Source: Rhizobium sp. Leaf453
Lineage (GTDB): Bacteria; Pseudomonadota; Alphaproteobacteria; Rhizobiales; Rhizobiaceae
Reading direction: 5' to 3'
Assembly (NCBI RefSeq): GCF_001425605.1
Contig: NZ_LMRG01000031.1
Span: forward strand, 62,001 to 126,000
DNA: 64,000 nucleotides
The notes beneath the pieces are model-generated. The model saw nothing but the letters and a program-made list of their open reading frames with translations. It made no database searches and was not told the DNA's origin. Numbering within the stretch: position 1 is the stretch's first letter; each line of letters starts with the position of its first letter. The translations under genes and the position numbers were made by a program. Positions 34,166 through 42,575 of the stretch are shown in pieces.

Positions 34166-34196
34166 TTATGATATATATCAATTATTATGATATATA
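34166..34196. promoter_or_regulatory. AT-rich direct repeats, candidate regulator sites
   Basis: TTATGATATATA occurs at 34166-34177 and again at 34185-34196, exactly 19 bases apart; the first overlaps a perfect palindrome TGATATATATCA (34169-34180). The block lies between the GH51 and ATPase genes, where an internal promoter for the transporter could sit, and is related to the TGATATCA elements at 35743 and 36800. Confidence 0.5.
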
Positions 34197-34201
34197 AATC
34201 G

Positions 34202-35713
34202 TCAGACCTTCGCGCGAATGACCTGATAGGACAACGGTGGCAGGGTCACGGAAACCACATCGCCTTTGATCGAGGCGCCCGAGCCCTTGCGCGGCGCGAC
34301 ATTGTCGGGATTTTCAGCCGTGTTGACGGCGCGCAGATCCGCATGGGTCATCACCTGGTGATCAAGGATTTCGGCATCTTCGAACCCAGCCAGGCTGAAT
34401 TCCGTCTCGATACTGTCAGTCAGGTGGCGGTTGACCGCGAAGAAGGTGACCGTCTTGCCCTCGGCGTCATGAACGCCGGACACGTCGATGAAGGGCACCT
34501 TGTCGGCCACCGGCGCATCATAGGTCGGCGAATTGACAGCCAGATTAAGCGCAGTGCCACGACCGAAGACCGAGGCAAAATAATAGGGGTAGAAGATCGT
34601 CTGGCGCCAGGCGGCACCATTCGGCGCGGTCATGATCGGCGCGATGACGTTGACCAACTGCGCGATGCAGGCGATGCGCACAACGTCGGAGCGACGGATG
34701 AATGTGTTGAGGATCAGGCCGACCTGCAGCACATCCTCGAAATTGTAGATGTCTTCCAAGAGCGCCGGGGCATGCGGCCAGCCGTGGTTGCCGGCGAGCA
34801 GCGCCTTGTCCTGCTCCTTGGAATGGTACCAGACGTTCCATTCGTCGAAGGAGATATAGACCTGCTTCTTCGAGCGCTTCTTGGCCTTGACGTAATCGAT
34901 GACGCCGGAAACCGTGGCGATGTAGTTGTCGAGCTCGACGTTCTGCGCGAGATAGTTCGCCGTGTCGCCGGCCCGGTTTTCGAAATACATGTGCAGCGAG
35001 ATGTAATCGACCTCGTTGTAGGTATGTTCGAGAACGGTCGCTTCCCATTCCGGATAGGTCGGCATATGGGCATTGGACGAGCCGCAGACGATCAGTTCGA
35101 GCGAGCTGTCGAAGGCGCGCATGGCCTTGGCCGTCTCGTGTGCCAAGCGGCCGTATTCATCGGCCGTCTTGTGGCCGATCTGCCAGGGGCCGTCCATCTC
35201 GTTGCCGAGGCACCAAAGCTTGGTGTTGAACGGCTCCTTGCGGCCGTTGGCGATGCGCATGTCGCTCCATTTGCTGCCGCCGGGATGATTAACATATTCG
35301 AGGAAGTTGCGGGCTTCATCGAGACCGCGCGAGCCGAGATTGACGGCCAGCATCATTTCCGTGCCGACGCTGTCGCACCAGTCGGAAAATTCGTGAATGC
35401 CGACCTGGTTGCTGTCGGATGTGTGCCAGGCAAGATCGAGCCGCGTCGGGCGATCTTCCTTCGGACCAATGCCGTCTTCCCAATTGTAGGCCGAGACGAA
35501 ATTGCCGCCGGGATAGCGAACGACGGGAACCTTCAATTCCTTGACAAGATCGATGACGTCCTTGCGCATTCCGTTTTCATCGGCCGTGTCATGATCCGGT
35601 TCATATATGCCGGTATAAACAGCCCGCCCCAGATGCTCGATGAACGAGCCATAGAGGCGGTCATCGATCTGCGAAATCACATAGTCACGGTGCGCGACAA
35701 CTGTAGCCTTCAC
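34202..35713 (-). CDS. Alpha-L-arabinofuranosidase, glycoside hydrolase family 51
   Basis: A 503-residue retaining glycosidase that releases arabinofuranosyl residues. Acid/base Glu172 lies in CLGNEMDGPW and nucleophile Glu291 in SFDEWNVWYH, close to the positions (175 and 294) known for Geobacillus GH51; the last 130 residues are the C-terminal beta domain. No signal peptide, so it acts in the cytoplasm on imported oligosaccharides. The GTG at 35711-35713 has GGGAGG seven bases upstream; the frame stays open 14 codons earlier without a ribosome site. First gene of the operon that continues into the sugar importer. Confidence 0.93.
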   Translation of the reverse strand: MKATVVAHRDYVISQIDDRLYGSFIEHLGRAVYTGIYEPDHDTADENGMRKDVIDLVKELKVPVVRYPGGNFVSAYNWEDGIGPKEDRPTRLDLAWHTSDSNQVGIHEFSDWCDSVGTEMMLAVNLGSRGLDEARNFLEYVNHPGGSKWSDMRIANGRKEPFNTKLWCLGNEMDGPWQIGHKTADEYGRLAHETAKAMRAFDSSLELIVCGSSNAHMPTYPEWEATVLEHTYNEVDYISLHMYFENRAGDTANYLAQNVELDNYIATVSGVIDYVKAKKRSKKQVYISFDEWNVWYHSKEQDKALLAGNHGWPHAPALLEDIYNFEDVLQVGLILNTFIRRSDVVRIACIAQLVNVIAPIMTAPNGAAWRQTIFYPYYFASVFGRGTALNLAVNSPTYDAPVADKVPFIDVSGVHDAEGKTVTFFAVNRHLTDSIETEFSLAGFEDAEILDHQVMTHADLRAVNTAENPDNVAPRKGSGASIKGDVVSVTLPPLSYQVIRAKV

Positions 35714-35741
35714 GGCATATCCTCCCAAACAATCGTCTTTT

Positions 35742-35755
35742 GTGATATCAATCAC
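35742..35755. promoter_or_regulatory. TGATATCA palindrome upstream of GH51 gene
   Basis: GTGATATCAATCAC, containing the perfect eight-base palindrome TGATATCA at 35743-35750, lies 30 bases before the GH51 start. It matches the TGATAT half-sites upstream of the adjacent regulator gene. Confidence 0.5.
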
Positions 35756-35827
35756 TTTTGGCGATAATTAAGAGGAACGCTGCGTGAACGTCAAGTATGA
35801 TAATTCAGAAAATCGGGTTTGTATCCA

Positions 35828-36754
35828 TTATTTCGTTTTCAAGCGCATGATGATATCCTGGTCGTAATTTCCGAAGCCACGACCGAAGATATTGATTCCA
35901 CCGGGATGTTTGGCATCCTCGCGCACGGCGATGCGCAACCGGATCGAATGATGCTCCGACAGCTTGAGGTCGCTGAGCGCCACATCGGAGATCTTCAGCC
36001 CGTCGATATAGGTGCCGTCGGCCGTGATCCGCCAGTTCTTCAGCTTGCCGTATTGAGAGCCTTTGAGCTTCCACCAATCCGGCGTGAAGACTCCGCGCTT
36101 GTCGCCGTAATCGCCAGGCGATGTCCATGTCGCGGTATCGACGCCATTGACAGAAAGCGTGATATCGGAGGGCCAATCGGCGCTGGTGCCGGGCACTTCC
36201 GAACTCAATTCCATTGCAAATTCAATCTCTTCAATCTGCGTGTTGGTGAGCCGCGCATTGTTCGGAAACTGGTATTCGACATAGCCGCGGGTGAACCAGA
36301 TCAGCCCGGCCTTCATGCGGTCAGGATCAAGGAAGGTATCCGGCACATCGAGCAGACCGATGATTCCATCGACCGAACAGAGGCCGCAGGGACCGGTGAC
36401 CTCACAACTCGTATAGAGCCCGAGCGGCATGGCCACCTCGATGCCGCTGGATTTCAGCGTTTTGATATCGTCCTTGAAGACGACCAGGACCTCGTCGAAA
36501 TTGGAATAGCAGATCTTCTGGTTACCCTTGCGCGCCTTCTGCGATTCCGTGCGTATCAGCCTCGCCTCCTCCAGAATGGCGACGTTGGTGGAGACTGTAG
36601 ACTGCGGAAGCCCAAGGATTTCAGATATTTCGTTGACGTTTTGCGGGCCTTTGACATGCAGGAGCTTGAGCATCGCAACCCGGGATGTCGAGGCAAGCCC
36701 CTTGAGGACTGCCATGCCCTCTTCCGGGTCGATCACTAGAAAATTACGGCTCAT
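35828..36754 (-). CDS. ArsR-type regulator with C-terminal beta-sandwich sensor
   Basis: A 308-residue one-component regulator. Residues 18-90 form a winged helix-turn-helix (STSRVAMLKLLHVKG, NEISEILGLPQSTVSTNVAILEEARLI). A cysteine cluster, Cys117, Cys123 and Cys126 (SCEVTGPCGLC), suggests a metal site. Residues about 145-308 are beta-strand-rich and tryptophan-rich (ADWPSDITLSVNGV, DWWKLKGSQYG), like a jelly-roll carbohydrate-binding domain. It resembles the COG4189-type regulators. ATG 36752-36754 is used; an upstream TTG has no ribosome site. It sits directly upstream of GH51 on the same strand and probably senses the arabinoside. Confidence 0.75.
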   Translation of the reverse strand: MSRNFLVIDPEEGMAVLKGLASTSRVAMLKLLHVKGPQNVNEISEILGLPQSTVSTNVAILEEARLIRTESQKARKGNQKICYSNFDEVLVVFKDDIKTLKSSGIEVAMPLGLYTSCEVTGPCGLCSVDGIIGLLDVPDTFLDPDRMKAGLIWFTRGYVEYQFPNNARLTNTQIEEIEFAMELSSEVPGTSADWPSDITLSVNGVDTATWTSPGDYGDKRGVFTPDWWKLKGSQYGKLKNWRITADGTYIDGLKISDVALSDLKLSEHHSIRLRIAVREDAKHPGGINIFGRGFGNYDQDIIMRLKTK

Positions 36755-36799
36755 CCAATATTCCCGGTCTGCGCGCTGCTCCACCAGCAAAGCCAATTA

Positions 36800-36818
36800 A
36801 TATCAAAAAAAATGATAT
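36800..36818. promoter_or_regulatory. ATATCA-N7-TGATAT dyad upstream of ArsR-type gene
   Basis: Perfect six-base arms separated by seven adenines, 46 bases upstream of the regulator's ATG. Position suits autoregulation; the half-site is shared with elements at 34169 and 35743. Confidence 0.5.
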
Positions 36819-36871
36819 GGTCAACGGCGCTTTGTCAGCGGCCGCTTTCAAAACGCAGGTTTGAGGAGGGT

Positions 36872-38140
36872 CTAAACGATCAGCAGCGCGCGCAGGTCGT
36901 TTACATTGGTGCCGGTCGGACCGGGCACAAACAGGTCACCGCTGGCGTTGAATGCACTCCAGGCATCGTGCCGGGCCAGGTGATCACGCGGATCGGCCCC
37001 GGCGGCGCGCATGCGGGTAACCGTGGATCCATCGGCAAAGGCGCCGGCATTGTCCTCGGAGCCGTCGATCCCGTCGGTATCGGCAGCCAGCGCATGAATG
37101 CCTTCGACACCATCGATATCCAGCGCGAGGGACAGGAGAAACTCGCTGTTACGGCCACCCTTGCCATAGCCCTCTCCCGAGATCGTCACGGTGGTTTCGC
37201 CGCCGGAGAGGATAACAATTGGCTTGCGGAACGGTCGGTTGCGCAGCGCCGTTTCCCGAGCGATCGCCGCATGCATGCGGCCGATATCTCGCGCCTCCCC
37301 TTCGATCGCGTCGGAAAGGATCACAGCCTCGACGCCCAGCGCCCGCGCTTTTGCCGCCGCTGCATCGAGCGACACGGCTGCCGAGGCGATGACGTGATGG
37401 GTCTGGTTGTTGAAAACGGCGTGATCGGGAGGTGGAGCGGCGGCCCGTTCAGACGCCAGATGGCGCATCACCGTATCCGGCAAAGCAATGCCATAGCGGG
37501 CAACAATCGCCAATGCATCCTGCGGCCTCGAAAGGTCCGGAATGGTCGGGCCGGAGGCGACAAGCGCAGGATTATCGCCGGGAACATCCGAAACGATCAG
37601 GCTGACGACGCGGGCGGGATGCGCGGCAAAGGCCAGCCGTCCACCCTTGATACGCGAAACATGCTTGCGCACGACATTCATCGCTGAGATCGGCGCGCCG
37701 GAAGCGAGAAGCGCCCTGTTGACAGCAATCTCGTCGGCCAGCGTCAGGCCTTCCGGCGGCACAGGCAGCAGTGACGAGCCGCCACCGGAGACCAGCGCCA
37801 CGACCAGATCGTCCGGGGTCAGCCCCTCGACCAGTCGTAACAGTTCCGCCGATCCGGCAAGCCCGGCCTCGTCCGGCACCGGATGCGCCGATTGCAGCAC
37901 TCGGATACGCTTGCACTCTGCGGTCGGACCGTGCCGCGCAACGACGGCGCCTTCCAGAGGCCCGTCCCAGAGGCTTTCGAAGGCCGCCGCCATCTGGCTT
38001 GCCGCCTTGCCGGCGCCGATGACGAGCGTCCGTCCCTTCGGCTTTTCCGGCAGATGGGCGCGGATTGCCGCCAGGGGATCGGCAGCCTCGACGGCCGCCG
38101 CAAACAGGCTGGCGAGGAAAGCGCGGGGCTCAAGGCTCAT
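36872..38140 (-). CDS. Glycerate kinase type 2 (MOFRL family)
   Basis: A 422-residue cytoplasmic kinase that phosphorylates D-glycerate, normally to 2-phosphoglycerate. The family's N-terminal GKAASQMA (VIGAGKAASQMA) and GGGSSLLP segments and the C-terminal MOFRL domain (SGGETTVTISGEGYGKGGRNSE, then DTDGIDGSEDNAGA) are clear and the length is normal. Last gene of the nine-gene sugar operon, seven bases after the Dabb gene; it would channel the pathway product into glycolysis. Confidence 0.92.
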   Translation of the reverse strand: MSLEPRAFLASLFAAAVEAADPLAAIRAHLPEKPKGRTLVIGAGKAASQMAAAFESLWDGPLEGAVVARHGPTAECKRIRVLQSAHPVPDEAGLAGSAELLRLVEGLTPDDLVVALVSGGGSSLLPVPPEGLTLADEIAVNRALLASGAPISAMNVVRKHVSRIKGGRLAFAAHPARVVSLIVSDVPGDNPALVASGPTIPDLSRPQDALAIVARYGIALPDTVMRHLASERAAAPPPDHAVFNNQTHHVIASAAVSLDAAAAKARALGVEAVILSDAIEGEARDIGRMHAAIARETALRNRPFRKPIVILSGGETTVTISGEGYGKGGRNSEFLLSLALDIDGVEGIHALAADTDGIDGSEDNAGAFADGSTVTRMRAAGADPRDHLARHDAWSAFNASGDLFVPGPTGTNVNDLRALLIV

Positions 38141-38146
38141 GCGTTA

Positions 38147-38461
38147 TCAGCCCGCAATCTCGAAATCATAGACGAAGACGCCATCGACGCCGCCTTCTGT
38201 CGCCGCGACGATCCGGCCGCCGGCCTTTTCATGGGCGGGATGGACGAGATAGGCATCGCGCGCCGCCGCATCCTTGAAGTCGATGATGAAGCCATCGGTA
38301 TAGCCCTTGCCGAGCCCCTCCGGGCTGACATTCGGTCCGATTTCAACGGACAGATAGCCGGGCACGAGCGGCTGTAGAGCAGCGATATCGGCGAGGATGG
38401 ACGCGCGCTCGGCGGCGGAAACATCGGCCTTGAAGCGGATGAAGACACAATGGCGGATCAT
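38147..38461 (-). CDS. Dabb-family (stress-responsive A/B barrel) protein
   Basis: A 104-residue single ferredoxin-like barrel domain, with the typical opening [18 protein letters not shown] and [22 protein letters not shown]. Such dimeric small proteins include enzymes and binding proteins of unclear role. Tightly placed between the GMC oxidoreductase (9 bases) and glycerate kinase (6 bases), so it belongs to the pathway, perhaps acting on an unstable keto-sugar intermediate. Confidence 0.88.
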   Translation of the reverse strand: MIRHCVFIRFKADVSAAERASILADIAALQPLVPGYLSVEIGPNVSPEGLGKGYTDGFIIDFKDAAARDAYLVHPAHEKAGGRIVAATEGGVDGVFVYDFEIAG

Positions 38462-38470
38462 GGGAACCTT

Positions 38471-40126
38471 CTATCGGATATCGGCGCGCGCACGCGGCCG
38501 CTGGTCGTTGCGTTCATGGGAAAAGATCGCGGCCGGCAGGGGCTGCTTTTCGCGGATGATGTCGGAGCCTTTCTCGCCCATCATGATCGTCGGACCATTG
38601 GTGTTGCAAGAGGGAACACGCGGCATGACGGATGAATCGCAGACGCGCAGGCCCTGCAGTCCATGCACCCTGAGATCGAGGCCGACGACCGCATCAGCGC
38701 CCGTACCCATCTTGCAGGTGCCAACCGGATGATGGTCTGTCTTGGCATTGGCACAACCGTAATCGAACAGTTCATCGTCGGTCATCACCTTCGGACCCGG
38801 CAGGCGCTCGGCCATGATGTACGGCTTCAGCGCATCCTGCTGAAAGATTTCGCGAGCGATCTTCAGCCCCTCCAGCGACATCTTGCGGTCATGCGGATCG
38901 CTCCAGTAATTCGGATCGATCAGTGGAGCGGCGGCCGGATCGGAGGATGACAGGCGCACCGTCCCCCTGGAGCGCGGATGCAGATAGGCTGAGTTGAGCG
39001 TCACGCCGGCATTCTTCAGCTTCTCGACACCCGCCTCGATGCCGGAGCCGAGGCCGAGATGAAACTGGATATCCGGCGAGCGCGCATTCGGGTCGGCATA
39101 CCAGAAGCCGCCGGTCTCGAAGAGCGAAGAGGCGACCGGCCCGGAACGGAACAGCACATACTGCAAGCCGGCCCAGAGCGTCCGGTGAAGCTTCGCGACA
39201 CCGTCATAGGTATGGTCGCCGGTGCATTCGGAAATGACGAAGAGATCGAGATGGTCCTGAAGGTTCGAGCCGACGCCCGGCAGGTCGTGCTTCACCTCGA
39301 CACCGACCGAGCGCAGGTGATCGGCCGGGCCGATGCCGGACTGCTGCAGCAGTTTCGGCGAACCGATGGCGCCGGAGGAAACGAGAACTTCGCGATCGGC
39401 GCGGATGATTTCCAAACCGCCGGATGTCGCAACCTCAACGCCGACGGCGCGCGTTCCCTCCAGCACGATCCGGGTAACGCGCGCGCCGAGCCGGATGGTC
39501 AGGTTCTTGCGGTTCTTGATGGGGTTGAGATAGGCGAGCGACGCCGACGAGCGGCGGCGATTGCGCTGGGTCAGCTGGTAGAAGCCGACACCCGCCTGCT
39601 GCTTGCCATTGAAATCGTGGTTGTAGGGAATGCCGAGTTCCTGTCCGGCGCGAATATAGGCATCGCAGATCGGCAGGCCGGAAACGGGCATGGAAACGCC
39701 GAGCGGACCGCCATAGGAGTGATAATCATCGGCAAAACGCTGGTTGTCTTCCGAGCGCTTGAAGTACGGCAGGACATTGCGATAGTCCCAGCCGGTGCAA
39801 CCGTCCTCGCTGGCCCAGAGATCATAATCGGCTGCATTGCCGCGTGTGTAGAGCTGCGCGTTGATCGAAGAGCCGCCGCCGATCACCTTGGCCTGCGTAT
39901 AGCGCAACACCCGGTTTTTCATGTGCTTTTGCGGCACCGTTTCCCAGCCCCAGCTGGCGACGCCCTTGGTCATCTTGGCAAAACCGGCCGGCATGTGGAA
40001 TAGCGGGTTCCAGTCGCTGCCGCCCGCTTCCAGAAGCAGCACCTTGACCTCTGCATCTTCCGTCAGCCGATTGGCCAGCACGCAGCCGGCAGGCCCGGCG
40101 CCGGTGATGATATAGTCATAGCTCAT
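38471..40126 (-). CDS. GMC-family FAD oxidoreductase (choline dehydrogenase-like)
   Basis: A 551-residue flavoenzyme. The FAD-binding motif [13 protein letters not shown] starts at residue 9; the GMC signatures are [17 protein letters not shown] and [18 protein letters not shown], and the active-site His/Asn region is [12 protein letters not shown] and [12 protein letters not shown]. The last 25 residues form a basic, polar tail. ATG 40124-40126 has GAGGACGACGAC upstream. It oxidises an alcohol, probably a sugar or polyol given the operon. Separated from the SDR gene by repeat R3. Confidence 0.9.
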   Translation of the reverse strand: MSYDYIITGAGPAGCVLANRLTEDAEVKVLLLEAGGSDWNPLFHMPAGFAKMTKGVASWGWETVPQKHMKNRVLRYTQAKVIGGGSSINAQLYTRGNAADYDLWASEDGCTGWDYRNVLPYFKRSEDNQRFADDYHSYGGPLGVSMPVSGLPICDAYIRAGQELGIPYNHDFNGKQQAGVGFYQLTQRNRRRSSASLAYLNPIKNRKNLTIRLGARVTRIVLEGTRAVGVEVATSGGLEIIRADREVLVSSGAIGSPKLLQQSGIGPADHLRSVGVEVKHDLPGVGSNLQDHLDLFVISECTGDHTYDGVAKLHRTLWAGLQYVLFRSGPVASSLFETGGFWYADPNARSPDIQFHLGLGSGIEAGVEKLKNAGVTLNSAYLHPRSRGTVRLSSSDPAAAPLIDPNYWSDPHDRKMSLEGLKIAREIFQQDALKPYIMAERLPGPKVMTDDELFDYGCANAKTDHHPVGTCKMGTGADAVVGLDLRVHGLQGLRVCDSSVMPRVPSCNTNGPTIMMGEKGSDIIREKQPLPAAIFSHERNDQRPRARADIR

Positions 40127-40161
40127 GTCGTCGTCCTCAAAATCCAAATATCGGGGGTAGT

Positions 40162-40278
40162 TTGCCCCTCATCCGCCCTGTCGGGCACCTTCTCCCCGTG
40201 AACGGGGAGAAGGACCGTGCCGCAAACTCCGTAGTCCCCTCTCCCCGTTTACGGGGAGAGGGCTAGGGTGAGGGGCAA
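40162..40278. repeat. Composite intergenic palindromic repeat R3
   Basis: Outer arms TTGCCCCTCA (40162-40171) and TGAGGGGCAA (40269-40278) enclose two hairpins: 40188-40213, arms CCTTCTCCCCGT/ACGGGGAGAAGG, and 40237-40262, arms CCCTCTCCCCGT/ACGGGGAGAGGG. Same architecture as R1. It fills the only large gap inside the nine-gene operon, so it may reduce expression of the three genes beyond it. Confidence 0.85.
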
Positions 40279-40296
40279 TCCAAACGAGCCACTTTC

Positions 40297-41070
40297 CTAA
40301 AGCCTTCCGATCGAAAGCCCGCCGTCCGCGTTGATCACGGTGCCGGTCGCAAAGCCGAAGCTGCCGCTGGCCAAGGCCGCGACCATGCTGCCGATATCGT
40401 CGGCCTCGCCCCAGCGCTTCATCGGCACCAGCCCGCCATCGATCAGCGCGTCGTATTTCGCCGAAACGCCGGCCGTCATGTCCGAGCGGATGATGCCGGG
40501 GCGCAGTTCGAAAACGGAAATCCCGGTCTCGGCCAGCCGCAGCGCCAGCCCTTGCGAAAAGGCGGCAAGTCCGGCCTTGCTGATGCAGTAATCCAGCCGC
40601 TCGGGCGAAGTCATGGCGGCCGAGACCGAGGTGATGTTGATCACCGAGCAATGGCCATTCGCGTCGTTCGCCAGCATGGCTTTCACCACGGCCTGCGTGA
40701 AGAAGACCGTGCCGCGCAGGTTGGTGGCGAGGATCGTGTCGAAATTATCAGGTTCAAGATCGAGGAAATCACCGCGCACCACCGATGCCATGCCGGCATT
40801 GTTGACGAGGCAGTCGATCGAGCCAAATTGCGAAAGAATGGCATCCACCGTCGCCTGGTGGCCTGAGAGATCAGAGAGGTCCGCCTTGAGGAAGATCGCC
40901 CTTGCCCCCAGCACCGCCAGCTCATCGAGCACGCCGCCGATCTGGTCCGGCTCGCCGATACCGGTGATGACGATATCGAAGCCAGTTTTCGCCAGGGCCT
41001 TGGCTATGCCGAGCCCGATGCCGCGGCGGCCGCCGGTGACGATGGCAACGGGACGTTTGTTCTCCGTCAT
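40297..41070 (-). CDS. Short-chain dehydrogenase/reductase (SDR)
   Basis: A 257-residue NAD(P)-dependent oxidoreductase: cofactor motif TGGRRGIG (residues 12-19), NNAG at 90-93, and catalytic Ser148, Tyr161 and Lys165 (YCISK). The ATG at 41068-41070 overlaps the GMC gene's stop (ATGA) and has AAGGA nine bases upstream. Likely acts on the keto-product of a GMC enzyme or on an imported sugar alcohol. Confidence 0.92.
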   Translation of the reverse strand: MTENKRPVAIVTGGRRGIGLGIAKALAKTGFDIVITGIGEPDQIGGVLDELAVLGARAIFLKADLSDLSGHQATVDAILSQFGSIDCLVNNAGMASVVRGDFLDLEPDNFDTILATNLRGTVFFTQAVVKAMLANDANGHCSVINITSVSAAMTSPERLDYCISKAGLAAFSQGLALRLAETGISVFELRPGIIRSDMTAGVSAKYDALIDGGLVPMKRWGEADDIGSMVAALASGSFGFATGTVINADGGLSIGRL

Positions 41071-42566
41071 GCCGCCAGTTCCTTTGAGATGATGTGATCG
41101 GCGACGCGCAGCGCCTGGGCGGCAATCGTCAAGGCCGGATTGACCGCCGCCGAAGTCGGCAGGCAACTGCCGTCGACAACATAGAGGTTGGAATGATCAT
41201 AAGCCCGGCAGAGCGGATCGAGCGGAGCCGAGGCCGGATCGTTGCCCATGCGCACCGTGCCGCACTGGTGCGACGGCGTGCGCTTGTCGAACGGACGGGA
41301 CAGGACGATCGGATAACCGGCCGCCTTGAAATGCGCGCGCATCTTCCTCTCCAGGCCGGAGAGTGACTCCAGATTGGAGCGCTGCCACTGCATCACGATG
41401 CCCTTGCCATCGACCATAATGCGGCTTTCGGGATTCGGCAGATCCTCCGTCATCATGTACCAGTCGATGGCGTGGCCAGCCATGAAATCCAGGGCGAAGC
41501 GCGGTGCGTACCATGGCGCATTGGCCTGCAGGATATCTCCGTTGATCTTGCCGAGCAGCTGGACATTGCCGAGCGGCAGGTTATCCCGGCCGCCGGTCAG
41601 GTAATAGTCGTTCAGCATCAGCGTCTTCTGGTAGACACTGTCATTGCGCCGGAACGGGTTGATCGCCAGCATGGCGCTGGAATTGTGGTTCATGAAGTTG
41701 CGGCCGACCTGATCGGAGCGGTTGGCAAGCCCTTTGCCGTCGCCGGAGCGTAGCAGGATCGCCGCCGAATTGATCGCGCCAGCCGAAAGGATCACCAGCT
41801 TCGGCGACAATTTTTTCCGCTCGCCTCTGTGGTTGTAATGGATGGCCTCGATCCGGCCGCCCAGGCCTGCCTCCAGCGTCTCGACATGAGCGGAGGTTAT
41901 CAGCTCAATGTTGGGATCCTTCAGCGCTGCAGCGAGCGGCGCGCTCTCGGCATCCATCTTGCCCTTGCCGGTGTTGGGAAAGCCATCCCACGGCGTGCGC
42001 CCGCCCGCCAGCCATGCCTCGATATCGACACCGAGCGGCAAGGTCGCCGGATGCAGCCCCTGTGCTTTCAGTTCCGCGCGAGCGCGGGCGATGTCCGGCT
42101 CGTCCGGTACAGGGCCAAAGGAATAGGGTGTCGAATGGGCCGGCTCGGTCGGATCTTGCCCCAACTCCCCGCGCACTTGGAACAATTGCTCCGCCTTACC
42201 GTACCATGGATCCAGTTCCTCGTAAGGAAAGGGCCAGGCAGGCGAGACACCACCGAGATGCTGCATCTCGGCAAAATCCTCGGCGCGATAACGCAGCAAC
42301 ACGGCACCGAAGAGCTTGGAATTGCCACCGATGAAGTAGAAATTGCCCGGATTGAACGCCGTGCCATCCGGTTCGCGCCACATCTCCTTCGGGCGGAAAT
42401 GACCATCGACAAAAATGGACTTGTAACTGCGGGTTTCCGGCGTGTCCGGAAGACGTTCGCCGCGCTCGAGCATTACGATGCGAGCGCCCGAGCCGGCAAG
42501 CCCGGCGGCGATGGTCGCCCCGCCGATGCCGGAGCCAATGATGACGATATCGGGCTGCTGTGCCAT
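41067..42566 (-). CDS. GMC-type FAD oxidoreductase, sugar dehydrogenase-like
   Basis: A 499-residue flavoenzyme with FAD motif IIGSGIGGATIAAGLAGSG at the N-terminus and the C-terminal active-site block SHQCGTVRMG followed by LYVVDGSCLPTSAAVNPALT. This subgroup includes fructose, gluconate and glucoside-3-dehydrogenase large subunits and pyranose oxidases, different from the choline-dehydrogenase-like paralogue in the same operon. No Tat signal, so cytoplasmic unless exported with a partner; no small subunit or cytochrome gene is adjacent. It lies nine bases after the ATPase gene. Confidence 0.88.
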   Translation of the reverse strand: MAQQPDIVIIGSGIGGATIAAGLAGSGARIVMLERGERLPDTPETRSYKSIFVDGHFRPKEMWREPDGTAFNPGNFYFIGGNSKLFGAVLLRYRAEDFAEMQHLGGVSPAWPFPYEELDPWYGKAEQLFQVRGELGQDPTEPAHSTPYSFGPVPDEPDIARARAELKAQGLHPATLPLGVDIEAWLAGGRTPWDGFPNTGKGKMDAESAPLAAALKDPNIELITSAHVETLEAGLGGRIEAIHYNHRGERKKLSPKLVILSAGAINSAAILLRSGDGKGLANRSDQVGRNFMNHNSSAMLAINPFRRNDSVYQKTLMLNDYYLTGGRDNLPLGNVQLLGKINGDILQANAPWYAPRFALDFMAGHAIDWYMMTEDLPNPESRIMVDGKGIVMQWQRSNLESLSGLERKMRAHFKAAGYPIVLSRPFDKRTPSHQCGTVRMGNDPASAPLDPLCRAYDHSNLYVVDGSCLPTSAAVNPALTIAAQALRVADHIISKELAA

Positions 42567-42575
42567 GACGTAAAC

